A stretch of DNA of 64,000 bases from Amycolatopsis bartoniae (GTDB taxonomy: Bacteria > Actinomycetota > Actinomycetes > Mycobacteriales > Pseudonocardiaceae), in contig NZ_JACHWH010000001.1 of NCBI RefSeq assembly GCF_014191255.1, forward strand, positions 930,001 through 994,000. Direction: 5' to 3'. Every line of letters starts with the position of its first letter. Positions within the stretch are counted from its first letter, which is position 1. Below are positions 55,964-64,000 of the stretch, piece after piece. The position numbers and the translations under genes are program-made. The notes beneath the pieces are model-generated. The model was given only the letters and a program-made list of their open reading frames with translations, was not told the origin of the DNA and did no database searches.

Positions 55964-56878
55964 ATGAGGATCCGCACCCTGGCGGCAGGGCTGCTGGTCG
56001 GCGCGCTCGCGCTGACCGCCTGCGGCAAGGAGGGCACGCCGTCCAGCGGCGGCACCGGGGACACCGGGGGCAACGCCGCGGCGCTGCCGTCGTACACGGT
56101 GGCGCAGGGCGTCGACATTCCCGGCTCGGCCACCTTCGCGAAGATCAAGGGCAAGGGCGGCCTGACCATCGGTGTCAAGGACGACCAGCCCGGCCTCGGC
56201 GCGAAGGACCCGACCACCGGCAAGTACTCCGGGTTCGACATCGAGATCGCGAAGCTCGTCGCGGCCGGCCTCGGCTACGACGAGAGCAAGATCACGTACC
56301 AGACCGTCGACTCCGGTGCGCGCGAGGCGGCCATCGCCAACGGCACCGTCGACTACTACGTCGGCACGTACACGATCACCGACAAGCGCAAGGCGCAGGT
56401 GTCGTTCGCGGGCCCGTACTTCCAGGCGGGCCAGGATCTGCTGGTGCGCAAGGACGACAACTCCATCACCGGCAAGGACACCCTGAAGGGCAAGAAGGTC
56501 TGCTCGGTGACGGGGTCCACCCCGATCCAGCGGGTGCGCGACCAGCAGCTGACCGAGCCCGGCAACATCGTCGAGTTCCAGAAGTACTCGCAGTGCGTCG
56601 ACAAGCTGCTCACCAAGGACGTCGACGCCGTCACCACCGACGACGCGATCCTCAAGGGCTTCGCGGCGCAGGACCCGGACAACCTGAAGGTGGTCGGCCA
56701 GCCGTTCTCGCAGGAGCCGTACGGCATCGGCCTGAACAAGGACGACTCGGCGCTGCGCAACAAGATCGATGACCTGCTGCAGGCCGCGCTCGACGACGGC
56801 ACGTGGCAGAAGATCTACGACGCCACCCTGGGCAAGTCCGGTTCGACCGCGACCAAGCCCACCATCCAGCGCTACTGA
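55964..56878 (+). CDS. gluB: Glutamate-binding lipoprotein
   Basis: 304 residues. The signal peptide ends in the lipobox LTAC (Cys about 21), so the mature protein is a lipid-anchored solute-binding protein. The SBP_bac_3 fold is shown by GGLTIGVKDDQPGLGAKDPTTGKYSGFDIEIAKLVA (in pieces), the ligand-contact segment DYYVGTYTITDKRK and FAGPYFQAGQDLLV. It delivers glutamate (inferred from operon order and similarity to GluB) to the GluC/GluD permeases. Confidence 0.93.
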   Translation: MRIRTLAAGLLVGALALTACGKEGTPSSGGTGDTGGNAAALPSYTVAQGVDIPGSATFAKIKGKGGLTIGVKDDQPGLGAKDPTTGKYSGFDIEIAKLVAAGLGYDESKITYQTVDSGAREAAIANGTVDYYVGTYTITDKRKAQVSFAGPYFQAGQDLLVRKDDNSITGKDTLKGKKVCSVTGSTPIQRVRDQQLTEPGNIVEFQKYSQCVDKLLTKDVDAVTTDDAILKGFAAQDPDNLKVVGQPFSQEPYGIGLNKDDSALRNKIDDLLQAALDDGTWQKIYDATLGKSGSTATKPTIQRY

Positions 56879-56965
56879 TCCGCGAGTGTGGCCGGTGAGC
56901 GCTCACGGTGGGCGGTCACCGGCCACACCTCTATCTCCCACTCGACCCGCGGCGGGGAAGGCCCG

Positions 56966-57613
56966 ATGGACGTCCTGCTCGACAATCTGGACCTCTATGG
57001 TCCGTTCTTCCTGACCACGATCAAGCTCTTCGTCATCTCGGCGGTGGCGAGCCTGGTCTTCGGCACGTTCCTGGCGATGCTGCGCGTGAGCCCGGTGCCG
57101 GTGTTCCGCGTCGTCGGCACCGCCTACGTGACGATCCTGCGCAACACCCCGCTGACGCTGGTGTTCGCGTTCCTGGTGTTCGCGTACCCGCTGCTGGACG
57201 TGCTGAAGCTCAGCTACTTCACCTCGGCCGTGGTGGCGCTGACCATCTACACGTCCGCGTTCATCTGCGAGGTAGTGCGCTCCGGCATCAACACGGTGCC
57301 GGTCGGCCAGGCGGAGGCGGCGCGGGCGCTGGGCCTGTCGTTCACCCAGGTCCTCGGCCAGGTGGTGCTGCCGCAGGCGGTGCGCTCGGTGGTCCCGCCG
57401 CTGATGAGCATGCTCATCGCGCTGCTGAAGAACACCACCATCGCCGCTGGGTTCAACGTGGTCGAGGCCGGCGCGATCCGCCAGTACCTCGCCGAGCGCG
57501 GCGACAACCAGCTGGTCGGCCTGCTGTGGGTCGCGCTCGGGTTCATCATCCTGGTCGCGCTCCTGTCGCTGGTCCAGCGTGCCTTCGAGAAGCGGTGGAG
57601 CGTGGCCCGATGA
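56966..57613 (+). CDS. gluC: Glutamate ABC transporter permease
   Basis: 215 residues with about five helices. The HisMQ-type permease motif lies at GQAEAARALGLSFTQVLGQVVLPQAVRSVVPPL. It pairs with the next gene to form the membrane channel. The stop overlaps the start of gluD. Confidence 0.92.
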   Translation: MDVLLDNLDLYGPFFLTTIKLFVISAVASLVFGTFLAMLRVSPVPVFRVVGTAYVTILRNTPLTLVFAFLVFAYPLLDVLKLSYFTSAVVALTIYTSAFICEVVRSGINTVPVGQAEAARALGLSFTQVLGQVVLPQAVRSVVPPLMSMLIALLKNTTIAAGFNVVEAGAIRQYLAERGDNQLVGLLWVALGFIILVALLSLVQRAFEKRWSVAR

Positions 57614-58482
57614 CCAACGTCCTCTTCGACATCCCCGGGCCGCGCGCCCGGGTGCGCTACCGGCTGCTGGCCGTCGTCGGGGCGCTGGTGGTCGCCGCGA
57701 TCATCGCGTTCGTGATCTACCGCTTCTACGACAGCGGCCAGTTCTCCGCGCGCCGCTGGGAGTGGCTGGAGTACACGCAGGTCCAGCGCGACCTCGGCAA
57801 CGCCGTGCTGTTCACCCTCAAGGCGTTCGCGCTGGGCGCGGTGCTCGCACTGGTGTTCGGCGCGATCTTCGCCGCCGGACGGCTTTCCGACCACGCGTGG
57901 CTGCGCGGGATCTCGACGTTCGTGGTCGAGCTGTTCCGCGCCATCCCGCTGCTGGTCCTGATGTTCCTGTTCTTCTACGGCCTGCCGGCGCTCGGCGTCA
58001 CGATTTCGCCGTTCCTGTCCGTGGTGCTGGGCCTGACGCTGTACAACGGCTCGGTGCTGGCGGAGGTGTTCCGCGCCGGCATCCTCGCGCTGCCCAAGGG
58101 CCAGAGCGAGGCGGCCTACGCGCTGGGCATGAACAAGACGCAGGTGATGACGCTCGTCCTGATCCCGCAGGCGATCCGCTCGATGCTGCCGACGATCATC
58201 AGCCAGCTGGTGGTGCTGCTCAAGGACACCGCGCTCGGGTTCGTGGTGACGTACCAGGAACTGCTGTACTACGCGCGCTACATCGGCACGCAGGGCGAGT
58301 TCAGCCGCCCGATCGTCCCATCGACGCTCGTGGTCGCGGCGATCTACATCGTGCTGTGCCTGCTGCTCACCGCGCTCGCGACGTACCTGGAGCGGCGCAA
58401 CCGCCGCAGCAAGAAGCACCTCCCGGCGGCGGACACCAAGGCCCAGGAGATCGCGCTCGAAGCCGACCTCCGCGCGGGCTGA
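57610..58482 (+). CDS. gluD: Glutamate ABC transporter permease
   Basis: 290 residues with six helices and an extended C-terminal tail (RRNRRSKKHLPAADTKAQEIALEADLRAG). The permease motif is GQSEAAYALGMNKTQVMTLVLIPQAIRSMLPTI. Its ATG overlaps the gluC stop (ATGA). It is the last gene of the operon and is followed by a strong terminator. Confidence 0.92.
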   Translation: MTNVLFDIPGPRARVRYRLLAVVGALVVAAIIAFVIYRFYDSGQFSARRWEWLEYTQVQRDLGNAVLFTLKAFALGAVLALVFGAIFAAGRLSDHAWLRGISTFVVELFRAIPLLVLMFLFFYGLPALGVTISPFLSVVLGLTLYNGSVLAEVFRAGILALPKGQSEAAYALGMNKTQVMTLVLIPQAIRSMLPTIISQLVVLLKDTALGFVVTYQELLYYARYIGTQGEFSRPIVPSTLVVAAIYIVLCLLLTALATYLERRNRRSKKHLPAADTKAQEIALEADLRAG

Positions 58483-58493
58483 CCGGACCGCGG

Positions 58494-58530
58494 AAAGGGG
58501 CGGCACCGGACCAGCGGTGCCGCCCCTTTT
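58494..58530 (+). terminator. Terminator of the glu operon
   Basis: 15-bp arms (58494-58508, 58515-58529) with a 6-base loop and a T-run; it probably also serves the convergent hydrolase gene. Confidence 0.92.
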
Positions 58531-58536
58531 TCGTGC

Positions 58537-59922
58537 TCAGAACGCGCAGAGCCAGTCCAGCACCACGGCCGCCGTCCAGGACTGGTCCGTGCTGCCGAGT
58601 GGTTCGCCGGTGAAGGGTTCGTAGTACTCGCCGAACGAGCCGTCCTCGGTGAGGCGGATGCCGCCGTCACGCAGTTTCCGCGCCCGGTCCTGCCAGCCGC
58701 GGCGCTCGAAGGCCCACGAGAACAACCACACCACCACCGGCCATTGTGGACCGCGCCAGTACTGGCGGGGGTTGAAGCCCGGGCGCATCGGCGAGACCGA
58801 CGGTGGCACCGGCGCCAGCAGGTCCGGGTTGCCCGCCCAGCGGTCACTGTCCAAAAGCGACAGCAGTTTCAGCTGCACGTCGTCCGGTGCCCCGCCGCAC
58901 AGCAGCGGGGAGAACCCGGCGATCGTCTGCGTGTCCAGCCAGCGGCCGGTGCGCAGGTCGCGGTCGCGGGCCATGCCCGAAACCGAATGGCAGCTCCCGG
59001 CGACCGCGGCGCGCGCCTTGGCGGCCCAGTCCGCGAGATCCGCCAGCTGCTCCGGCTCCTGCCCGAACTCGGTGCCCAGCTCCAGCAGCACGTCGCACGA
59101 CACGGCGAACAACGCTGTGATGAACACGTCGCCGACGAGGAAGCTGGAGTTCTCGACGATCGTGCGCTGGTCGTAGCCCGCCCGGCGCATCTCCTCGATG
59201 AGCCAGAGGTACCGGTCGTACTCGCGGTCGGTGGGCCGCTCGGCCGGGTCGCCGACGAGGCGGACGTCCTTGCGCACGTATGGCGGCAGGGCCGCGCCGG
59301 GGTGCACGGCGTCGTACGGCACGTCCCAGCGCGGCGAATTGTCCATTCCGGACTCCCAGCCGTGCACGATCGCGATGAGCCCGCTCGACCCCGGCGTACG
59401 GTACTCGACGAGCCAGCGGTGCCACGCGTACAGCTTCGGCCAGATGCGGCGGGCGAAACGCTCCGCGTCGATCCGGTCGTGCGGCCCGGAGCGCCGGGCG
59501 ATGTCGAGCACCCGGCGCACCGCGATGGCGTGCACCGGCGGCTGGCAGATGCCGGACGTGCGCACGTCGCGCGGGCCGTCCTGCGCCACGTCGGTCCCCC
59601 AGCGGTCGGGCCCCGGGAAGTACGCGTCGTCGTCGGTGAACACGATGTGCGGCACCATGCCGTTGCGCCACTGGGCGGCGAACAGCGTGTCCAGCTCCGC
59701 GATGGCGCGCTGCACGTCGAGCCGGGCGAGGCCGATGGAGATGAACGCGGCGTCCCAGCTCCACATGTGCGGGTACAGCCGGGGCGCGGCCGTGATGACG
59801 GCTCCGGTGTCGTTGTCCCGCAACACCCGGGCCGCCCTGGCCGCGAGGGCAGGCTCGGTGAAGCGGACCGGTCTTCTGCCGCCGGATGCGCTCTCCGTCG
59901 TCCTCGTGGTGTCCACCGTCAT
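58537..59922 (-). CDS. ggh: Glucosylglycerate hydrolase (GH63-like)
   Basis: A 461-residue (alpha/alpha)6-barrel glycosidase. LYPHMWSWDAAFISIGLARLDVQRAIAELDTLFAAQWRNGMVPHIVF (in pieces), HGWESGMDNSPRWD with a catalytic Asp, and FGEYYEPFTGEPLGSTDQSWTAAVVLDWL with the catalytic Glu region follow the mycobacterial glucosylglycerate hydrolase. That enzyme releases glucose and glycerate from the compatible solute glucosylglycerate when nitrogen becomes available. The ATG at 59922 has GGAGG 7 bases upstream; an upstream extension is unlikely. Nearby glutamate import may be functionally linked. Confidence 0.88.
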   Translation of the reverse strand: MTVDTTRTTESASGGRRPVRFTEPALAARAARVLRDNDTGAVITAAPRLYPHMWSWDAAFISIGLARLDVQRAIAELDTLFAAQWRNGMVPHIVFTDDDAYFPGPDRWGTDVAQDGPRDVRTSGICQPPVHAIAVRRVLDIARRSGPHDRIDAERFARRIWPKLYAWHRWLVEYRTPGSSGLIAIVHGWESGMDNSPRWDVPYDAVHPGAALPPYVRKDVRLVGDPAERPTDREYDRYLWLIEEMRRAGYDQRTIVENSSFLVGDVFITALFAVSCDVLLELGTEFGQEPEQLADLADWAAKARAAVAGSCHSVSGMARDRDLRTGRWLDTQTIAGFSPLLCGGAPDDVQLKLLSLLDSDRWAGNPDLLAPVPPSVSPMRPGFNPRQYWRGPQWPVVVWLFSWAFERRGWQDRARKLRDGGIRLTEDGSFGEYYEPFTGEPLGSTDQSWTAAVVLDWLCAF

Positions 59923-60174
59923 TCCTGGGCCTCCAACAACCGGGTCTCGGCCACGGCGACGGGCCGTAACTGCGTCGACAGGAACACCATTCCACCCGCG
60001 CCGGTGGTCGAGAAGCCCACGCAACCCGCTGCCAGCGAAGCTGGTCCGGCCACGACGAACCCCCGCAGGAGCGTCGGGCCGCGGGCCGCGCGCATCTGAC
60101 TCTCTCCGCATCCGGGGCCGGTTAGACTTCTGTCAGGTCATTGAACATAAGTCCCGCCGGGAGAAGCTGTCAAC
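59923..60174. promoter_or_regulatory. Divergent promoter region of ggh and the ROK gene
   Basis: No gene seen. An AT-richer segment at 60127-60153 includes ACTTCTGT...ACATAAGT (about 60127 and 60146), an imperfect inverted repeat possibly bound by the ROK protein. Confidence 0.35.
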
Positions 60175-61329
60175 ATGCGTACGCCGCCACCGACCTCCCC
60201 CGGGCACATCCTGGCCGTGCTCCGCGCCGAGGGTCCGCTGACGCGGCAGGAGCTGCAGGACCGCATCGGCCTGTCGCGCGCGACGATGGTGGAGCGGCTC
60301 GAGATCCTGCAGCGGCTGGACCTCCTGCGGCAGACGGGCGTGCGTGCTTCCAACGGTGGCCGCCCGGCGCAGGTGCTGGCGGCCAACGACGTCGGGCGCA
60401 CCGCACTGGTCGCCGACGTGGGGCAGCGGCACGCGACCGTCGCCGTCGTCGACCTGCGTGGCACCGTGTTCGCCCAGGTGCACCGCCCGCTGCCCGCGGG
60501 TCACCTGCCCGGCGAGACGCTGACGTACCTGCTCGACACCGGCCGGCAGCTGCTCGACCGGACGGGGCGCGCGGACAGCCTCTCCGCGGTCGGGCTCAGC
60601 GTGCCCGGCCAGATCGACCACGACCGCGGCACCACGAGCGCGCCACCTGCCATGCGCGAGTGGACGGGACTGCCGTTGCGCGACCGGTTCACCGAAGCAC
60701 TGGCGGTGCCGGTGTTCCTGGAGAACGACGCGAACGCGCTGGCGTTCGGCGCGTACTGCGACCTCGGACGGCCGGACGCGGCGCTCGTCGGCGTGAAGGT
60801 CGGCACGGGCATCGGCGCCGGGTTGGTGATCTCCGGGCGCACGCACCGCGGCGAGACGGCGTCGGCGGGCGAGATCGGACACCTCCGCATCGAGGGCCAC
60901 GACGAACGCTGCGACTGCGGGCGGCGGGGCTGCGTCTCGGCGATCGCCAGCGGCCAGGCGGTGATCCGGCAGCTGCGGCCGACGGGCGTCCGGACCGCGG
61001 AGGACGTCGTGCGGCGCGTGCGGGCCGGGAACGTCGAGGCGATCCGCGTGACCGCGGCAGCGGGCAGGCTCGTCGGCACGGTGCTCGCCACGGTGGTCAC
61101 CATCGTCAACCCGCGCTACCTGCGCGTCGGCGGGGCGATCGGCGTGCTGCCCCCGTTCCTCGACTCGCTGCGCGACGCCGTGCGGGCCAACGCGCAGACC
61201 ACGGCGCTGGCGGGCGTGAACGTGGCCGCGTGCACCCTCGGCGTCAACACCACACTGGTGGGACTGTCCGGTCTGGTCGCCGACGAGCTGCTCGCCCCGG
61301 CCGCGGTCGACGCCCTGGCCGGTGCCTGA
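60175..61329 (+). CDS. ROK-family transcriptional regulator
   Basis: 384 residues. A winged HTH (14-60: LAVLRAEGPLTRQELQDRIGLSRATMVERLEILQRLDLL in pieces) is followed by a sugar-kinase-like ROK domain with VGVKVGTGIGAGLVISG, GEIGHLRI and the zinc-binding CDCGRRGC. Such regulators sense sugars. The downstream chitosanase gene has a palindrome of the type bound by the Streptomyces ROK repressor CsnR, so regulation of chitosan use is a reasonable inference. A role at the divergent ggh gene is also possible. Confidence 0.9.
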   Translation: MRTPPPTSPGHILAVLRAEGPLTRQELQDRIGLSRATMVERLEILQRLDLLRQTGVRASNGGRPAQVLAANDVGRTALVADVGQRHATVAVVDLRGTVFAQVHRPLPAGHLPGETLTYLLDTGRQLLDRTGRADSLSAVGLSVPGQIDHDRGTTSAPPAMREWTGLPLRDRFTEALAVPVFLENDANALAFGAYCDLGRPDAALVGVKVGTGIGAGLVISGRTHRGETASAGEIGHLRIEGHDERCDCGRRGCVSAIASGQAVIRQLRPTGVRTAEDVVRRVRAGNVEAIRVTAAAGRLVGTVLATVVTIVNPRYLRVGGAIGVLPPFLDSLRDAVRANAQTTALAGVNVAACTLGVNTTLVGLSGLVADELLAPAAVDALAGA

Positions 61330-61386
61330 ATTCCTACGAAAGTTCCTTGTGCGCCCGCGCGAGGGCACGGCATCCTGGGCACCCCT

Positions 61387-61408
61387 GAAAGTTAAGAAAC
61401 TTTCCTAA
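61387..61408 (+). promoter_or_regulatory. Palindromic operator upstream of the chitosanase gene
   Basis: TTAAGAAACTTTCCTAA (61392-61408) is a 17-bp palindrome with one mismatch. It overlaps GAAAGTT-AAGA-AACTTTC (61387-61404). A degenerate relative (CTACGAAAGTTCCTT) lies right after the ROK stop at about 61335-61349. It resembles the operator described for CsnR-controlled chitosanases. Confidence 0.55.
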
Positions 61409-61421
61409 TTAGGGAGCCGCC

Positions 61422-62078
61422 ATGCGAAAGAAGGTCTTCCTCGTCGTGCTCACGCTCTTCGTGAGCCTCTTCCCGACCGCGATGGCCCAGGCCGCAGCGC
61501 CCACCGCGGCCCAACTGCTGGCCAAAACCCAGAGCTGCAGCCAGATCTCGAATGGAAAGTACAAGACGGACGAGGAGACCAGCAGCACCGTCTCCGTGTG
61601 CGGCGCCAACGGAGCGGTGTTCTGGCACGCCGACATGGACATCGACTGTGACGGGCAGCGCACCACCCAGTGCAACGAGGACACCGACTGCTGCTTCTAC
61701 CCCGACACGGCGTTCCACACCTCGACCGACCAGCCCCTGAACGCGGCCCAGCTGCCGTACATCGTCGTGCCGAGTTCGAGCAGCATCTGGAACTACTCGT
61801 CCTCCGGGCTCCGGGGTGGCGGCTCGTGCGCGGTGATCTACAACGGGAAGGTCGAGTACGCGGTCATCGGGGACACCGGCCCGACGGACATCATCGGCGA
61901 AGCGTCCTACGCGACCGCGAAGGCGCTGGGCATCGATCCCGACCCGAGCACCGGCGGCACCGACTCGGGCGTGACGTACATCTGCTTCAAGAACTCGACC
62001 GTCTCGCCCATCGAGGACCACGCGAAGGCCACCTCGACCGGGCAGAGCCTGGCCACGACGTTCCTGCAGAACAACTGA
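61422..62078 (+). CDS. Secreted GH75-family chitosanase
   Basis: 218 residues. A Sec signal peptide (RKKVFLVVLTLFVSLFPTAMAQA) is cleaved after about residue 24. The GH75 core shows FWHADMDIDCDGQ, CFYPDTAFHTS, LNAAQLPYIVVPS, SCAVIYNGKVEYAVIGDTGPTDIIGEAS with the catalytic acid/base residues, and seven or more cysteines. The enzyme endo-hydrolyses chitosan outside the cell. GGGAG precedes the ATG at 61422. The low GC of its promoter and the palindrome suggest substrate-controlled expression. Confidence 0.9.
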   Translation: MRKKVFLVVLTLFVSLFPTAMAQAAAPTAAQLLAKTQSCSQISNGKYKTDEETSSTVSVCGANGAVFWHADMDIDCDGQRTTQCNEDTDCCFYPDTAFHTSTDQPLNAAQLPYIVVPSSSSIWNYSSSGLRGGGSCAVIYNGKVEYAVIGDTGPTDIIGEASYATAKALGIDPDPSTGGTDSGVTYICFKNSTVSPIEDHAKATSTGQSLATTFLQNN

Positions 62079-62098
62079 CGTCCTGAAGCGGAAAGCGG

Positions 62099-62104
62099 TA
62101 TAAC
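62099..62104 (+). promoter_or_regulatory. Leaderless -10 box for the KAP gene
   Basis: TATAAC lies 6 bases before GTG 62111, with no ribosome site between. Confidence 0.5.
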
Positions 62105-62110
62105 CCTGCG

Positions 62111-63874
62111 GTGACCGTTTTCGACGACGATGGGTACACCGTGGCCGAGTCCGCTCGCCCGGCGTTCGCCGTCCTCAACGACTCCCCGGTCGGCGAGGGT
62201 GGCAACGAGGACCTGCTGGAGTCGACGGTCACCGCGGGGAACCTCGCGGAGCTGATCCTCGCCTCCCGCGCCGCCGCGCCGTTCACGGTCGCGATCGACG
62301 CCGGCTGGGGCATGGGCAAGAGCAGCCTGCTGCGCCGCCTCGACGCGGAGCTCGGCAAGGACCCGGCCGTCAGCACGGTGTGGTTCAACGCCTGGACCTC
62401 CGAACGCGCCGACGCCGTCGAGGGGCTCATCAAGTCGGTGCTGCTGAGCTTCGACCGCAACGTCCTGCGGCGCGCCGTCCGCGGGACGTTGCGGCGCAAG
62501 CACGTGGTCGGCGCGGTGCGCGCGGTCTCGCTGGTCGCGTCGAGCTTCTTCGGGCTGGGCGCCGCGGTCGACGCGATGTGGCGCACGCTCGCCGTGGATG
62601 CCAAGGCGCGCAACGAGATCAAGGCCGTCGTCCACGAGATGGCGCAGAACTGGCTGGCCAAGGGCTCGTCCGGCCGGGGACGGCTGCTGGTGGTGTTCAT
62701 CGACGACCTCGACCGCTGCTCGGACCAGCGGATCTTCGAGGTGTGCGAGACGATCAAGCTGTACCTGGACGTGCCGGGCGTCGTGTTCGTCCTCGCGTGC
62801 GACCAGGCGGTGCTGTGGCAGGCCGTCGGCCGCGACCGGGTGGCCGACGGGGTGCGGTACCTGGAGAAGATCATCCAGGTCAGCTATCCCATTCCGCCGC
62901 CCAGCTCGATCCTGGCGCGGAACCTCGTGGACGGCTACCTGCTGCGCTCGGGCACGGCGCACCTGTTCGACGACGCGATGAAGAAGCTGCTCATCGAGCG
63001 GACGGGCCGCAACCCGCGCCGGATCAAGCGGCTGATCAACAGCTTCGTGCTGGAGCACCACCTCGGCCGCATCGGAGGCGACCTGGGCACCGAGAACCTG
63101 GTGAAGATCATCCTGCTGCGGCACTTCTACCCCGAGTTCTACAACATGGTGGTGCTGTCCCCGGAAGGTGACCTGGCGCAGCGGTTCCTCGACTACCACG
63201 ACTTCCGGGAGTACGTCCGGCACGGCACGCGACCCGATCCGGGGCGCCGGGCGCGGCTGTTCGCGGTCACCGGGGTCAAGCCGCCCGCGAACGAGACGAA
63301 AGCCGAGCTGACGGAGGCCCTGGAGGAGGTCGTCCAGGAGCTGCCGGTGAGCTTTCCGGAACTGGCCAAGGACAGGGAGTTCGTCGCGTTGCTGCGCAGT
63401 CTGCCGATGGCCACCGCCCAATGGCGCCGGCTGCGCGCGCCGCTCGTCGCGGACTCGGCGCCGTACCCTCCCACCTCGGTTCAGGAACCCCAGCGCACGG
63501 ACCGTTTTTTCGGGCTGCGCGTGCTGTGGATCGACGACGAATCCGAGGGCCCCGCATATCTGATGAACACCCTCAGAGCGGGCGGCGCGCGCGTCGAGGC
63601 GGCCAGGAACCGGGAGGAGGCGGTCGAAATCCTGCCCCGGCTGCGCCCGAACGCGCTGGTGTCCGACATCCGCCGCGAGGACGACCCGCAGGCCGGGTTC
63701 ACCGATCTGCGCTACCTGCGGGAGCAGGGCCTGTACCAGGGACCGGCGTTCTTCTACACCGGACAGGTCACCCCGGCCCGGCTGGCACAGGCCGAGCAGC
63801 TCGGCGCGGACGGCGTCACCACCGACCCCGGCGAGGTCCTCGCGTGGCTGACGAGGATCGCCGAGCGGCTGTGA
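62111..63874 (+). CDS. KAP-family P-loop NTPase fused to a receiver-like domain
   Basis: 587 residues. The KAP NTPase (about 40-370) has Walker A GWGMGKSS (65-72), a hydrophobic insertion (about 133-155) typical of KAP proteins that insert in the inner membrane, Walker B LLVVFIDDLDRCS (192-204) and the distal NPRRIKRLINSF motif. After a linker, residues 468-582 form a CheY-like receiver: acidic pair D475-D476, phosphoacceptor-like D519 in LVSDIRRE and Thr550, but the conserved Lys is replaced (VTTDP). KAP NTPases occur in anti-phage and other immune-like systems. A phosphorelay-gated NTPase is inferred. The neighbours give no partner. Confidence 0.85.
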   Translation: MTVFDDDGYTVAESARPAFAVLNDSPVGEGGNEDLLESTVTAGNLAELILASRAAAPFTVAIDAGWGMGKSSLLRRLDAELGKDPAVSTVWFNAWTSERADAVEGLIKSVLLSFDRNVLRRAVRGTLRRKHVVGAVRAVSLVASSFFGLGAAVDAMWRTLAVDAKARNEIKAVVHEMAQNWLAKGSSGRGRLLVVFIDDLDRCSDQRIFEVCETIKLYLDVPGVVFVLACDQAVLWQAVGRDRVADGVRYLEKIIQVSYPIPPPSSILARNLVDGYLLRSGTAHLFDDAMKKLLIERTGRNPRRIKRLINSFVLEHHLGRIGGDLGTENLVKIILLRHFYPEFYNMVVLSPEGDLAQRFLDYHDFREYVRHGTRPDPGRRARLFAVTGVKPPANETKAELTEALEEVVQELPVSFPELAKDREFVALLRSLPMATAQWRRLRAPLVADSAPYPPTSVQEPQRTDRFFGLRVLWIDDESEGPAYLMNTLRAGGARVEAARNREEAVEILPRLRPNALVSDIRREDDPQAGFTDLRYLREQGLYQGPAFFYTGQVTPARLAQAEQLGADGVTTDPGEVLAWLTRIAERL

Positions 63875-64000
63875 CTACTTCTTCCCGCGCCGGAACAGGT
63901 TGGTGCCCAGCCAGACCAGCGGGTCGTACCGCTTGTCCGCCACCCGCTCCTTCATCGGGATCAACGCGTTGTCCGTGATGTGGATGTTCTCGGGGCACAC
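63875..64000 (-). CDS. Unidentified protein, C-terminal 41 residues
   Basis: The minus strand is open from the window edge to TAG at 63877-63875. The visible end reads CPENIHITDNALIPMKERV followed by a basic tail ending FRRGKK. I do not recognise the family. It is convergent with the KAP gene. Confidence 0.6.
   Translation of the reverse strand: MCPENIHITDNALIPMKERVADKRYDPLVWLGTNLFRRGKK

Overview
The window is a high-GC actinobacterial chromosome segment with dense bidirectional coding. Gene content and order point to the Pseudonocardiaceae, most likely Amycolatopsis or a close relative. The evidence is synteny: the block groES-groEL1-whiB3/whiD-bldM-sigD-rsdA-(DUF5319)-guaB2-guaB3-choD matches the Mycobacterium Rv3409c-Rv3418c and Streptomyces SCO4761-4771 neighbourhoods. 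The block chorismate mutase-uvrD1-M23 peptidase-sucC-sucD matches Rv0948c-Rv0952, and miaB plus its neighbour match Rv2733c-Rv2732c. No rRNA, tRNA, CRISPR array, prophage or intact insertion sequence was seen.

Layout. 1-1600: the end of a xylulokinase-like gene and an MsiK/UgpC-type sugar ABC ATPase. 1669-11469: alanine racemase, an alpha/beta hydrolase, and the t6A tRNA-modification genes tsaE, tsaB and tsaD with rimI, interrupted by an alcohol-dehydrogenase-like gene and an opposing malonyl-CoA synthetase/carboxyltransferase pair. 11572-16539: a Tat-exported amidase, a tiny Cys-rich peptide gene, the CIRCE-controlled groES-groEL1 operon and whiB3. 16766-29167: a MerR-like regulator, BldM-like regulator, SigD with its anti-sigma RsdA, the guanine-nucleotide genes guaB2, guaB3 and guaA, a cholesterol-oxidase-like flavoprotein and an aldehyde dehydrogenase. 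29214-34621: PspC-type envelope-stress genes with a two-component system, then a DMT exporter divergent from a LysR regulator. 34626-39466: a predicted pseudokinase, an active-looking Ser/Thr kinase and two related membrane-anchored proteins. 39736-49909: chorismate mutase behind an apparent Phe/Tyr attenuator, UvrD1, an M23 peptidase with a structured leader, a large membrane protein and succinyl-CoA synthetase. 49860-58482: an MFS carrier, miaB, a MazEF-type toxin-antitoxin pair and a GluABCD-type glutamate importer. 58537-64000: glucosylglycerate hydrolase, a ROK regulator, a GH75 chitosanase and a KAP NTPase fused to a receiver domain.

The most interesting non-standard signals are these. 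(i) A 17-codon leader peptide with Tyr-Arg-Phe-Phe-Tyr plus a terminator/antiterminator ahead of chorismate mutase. (ii) A 21-residue peptide with eight cysteines and its own promoter palindrome and terminator. (iii) A 129-nt closed RNA structure that hides the ribosome-binding site of the M23 peptidase. (iv) The KAP-receiver fusion. (v) A pseudokinase beside a kinase. Many genes appear to be leaderless, with a TANNNT box 6-9 nt before the start codon. Intergenic gaps repeatedly contain decaying tandem duplications, some copied from the ends of neighbouring genes.
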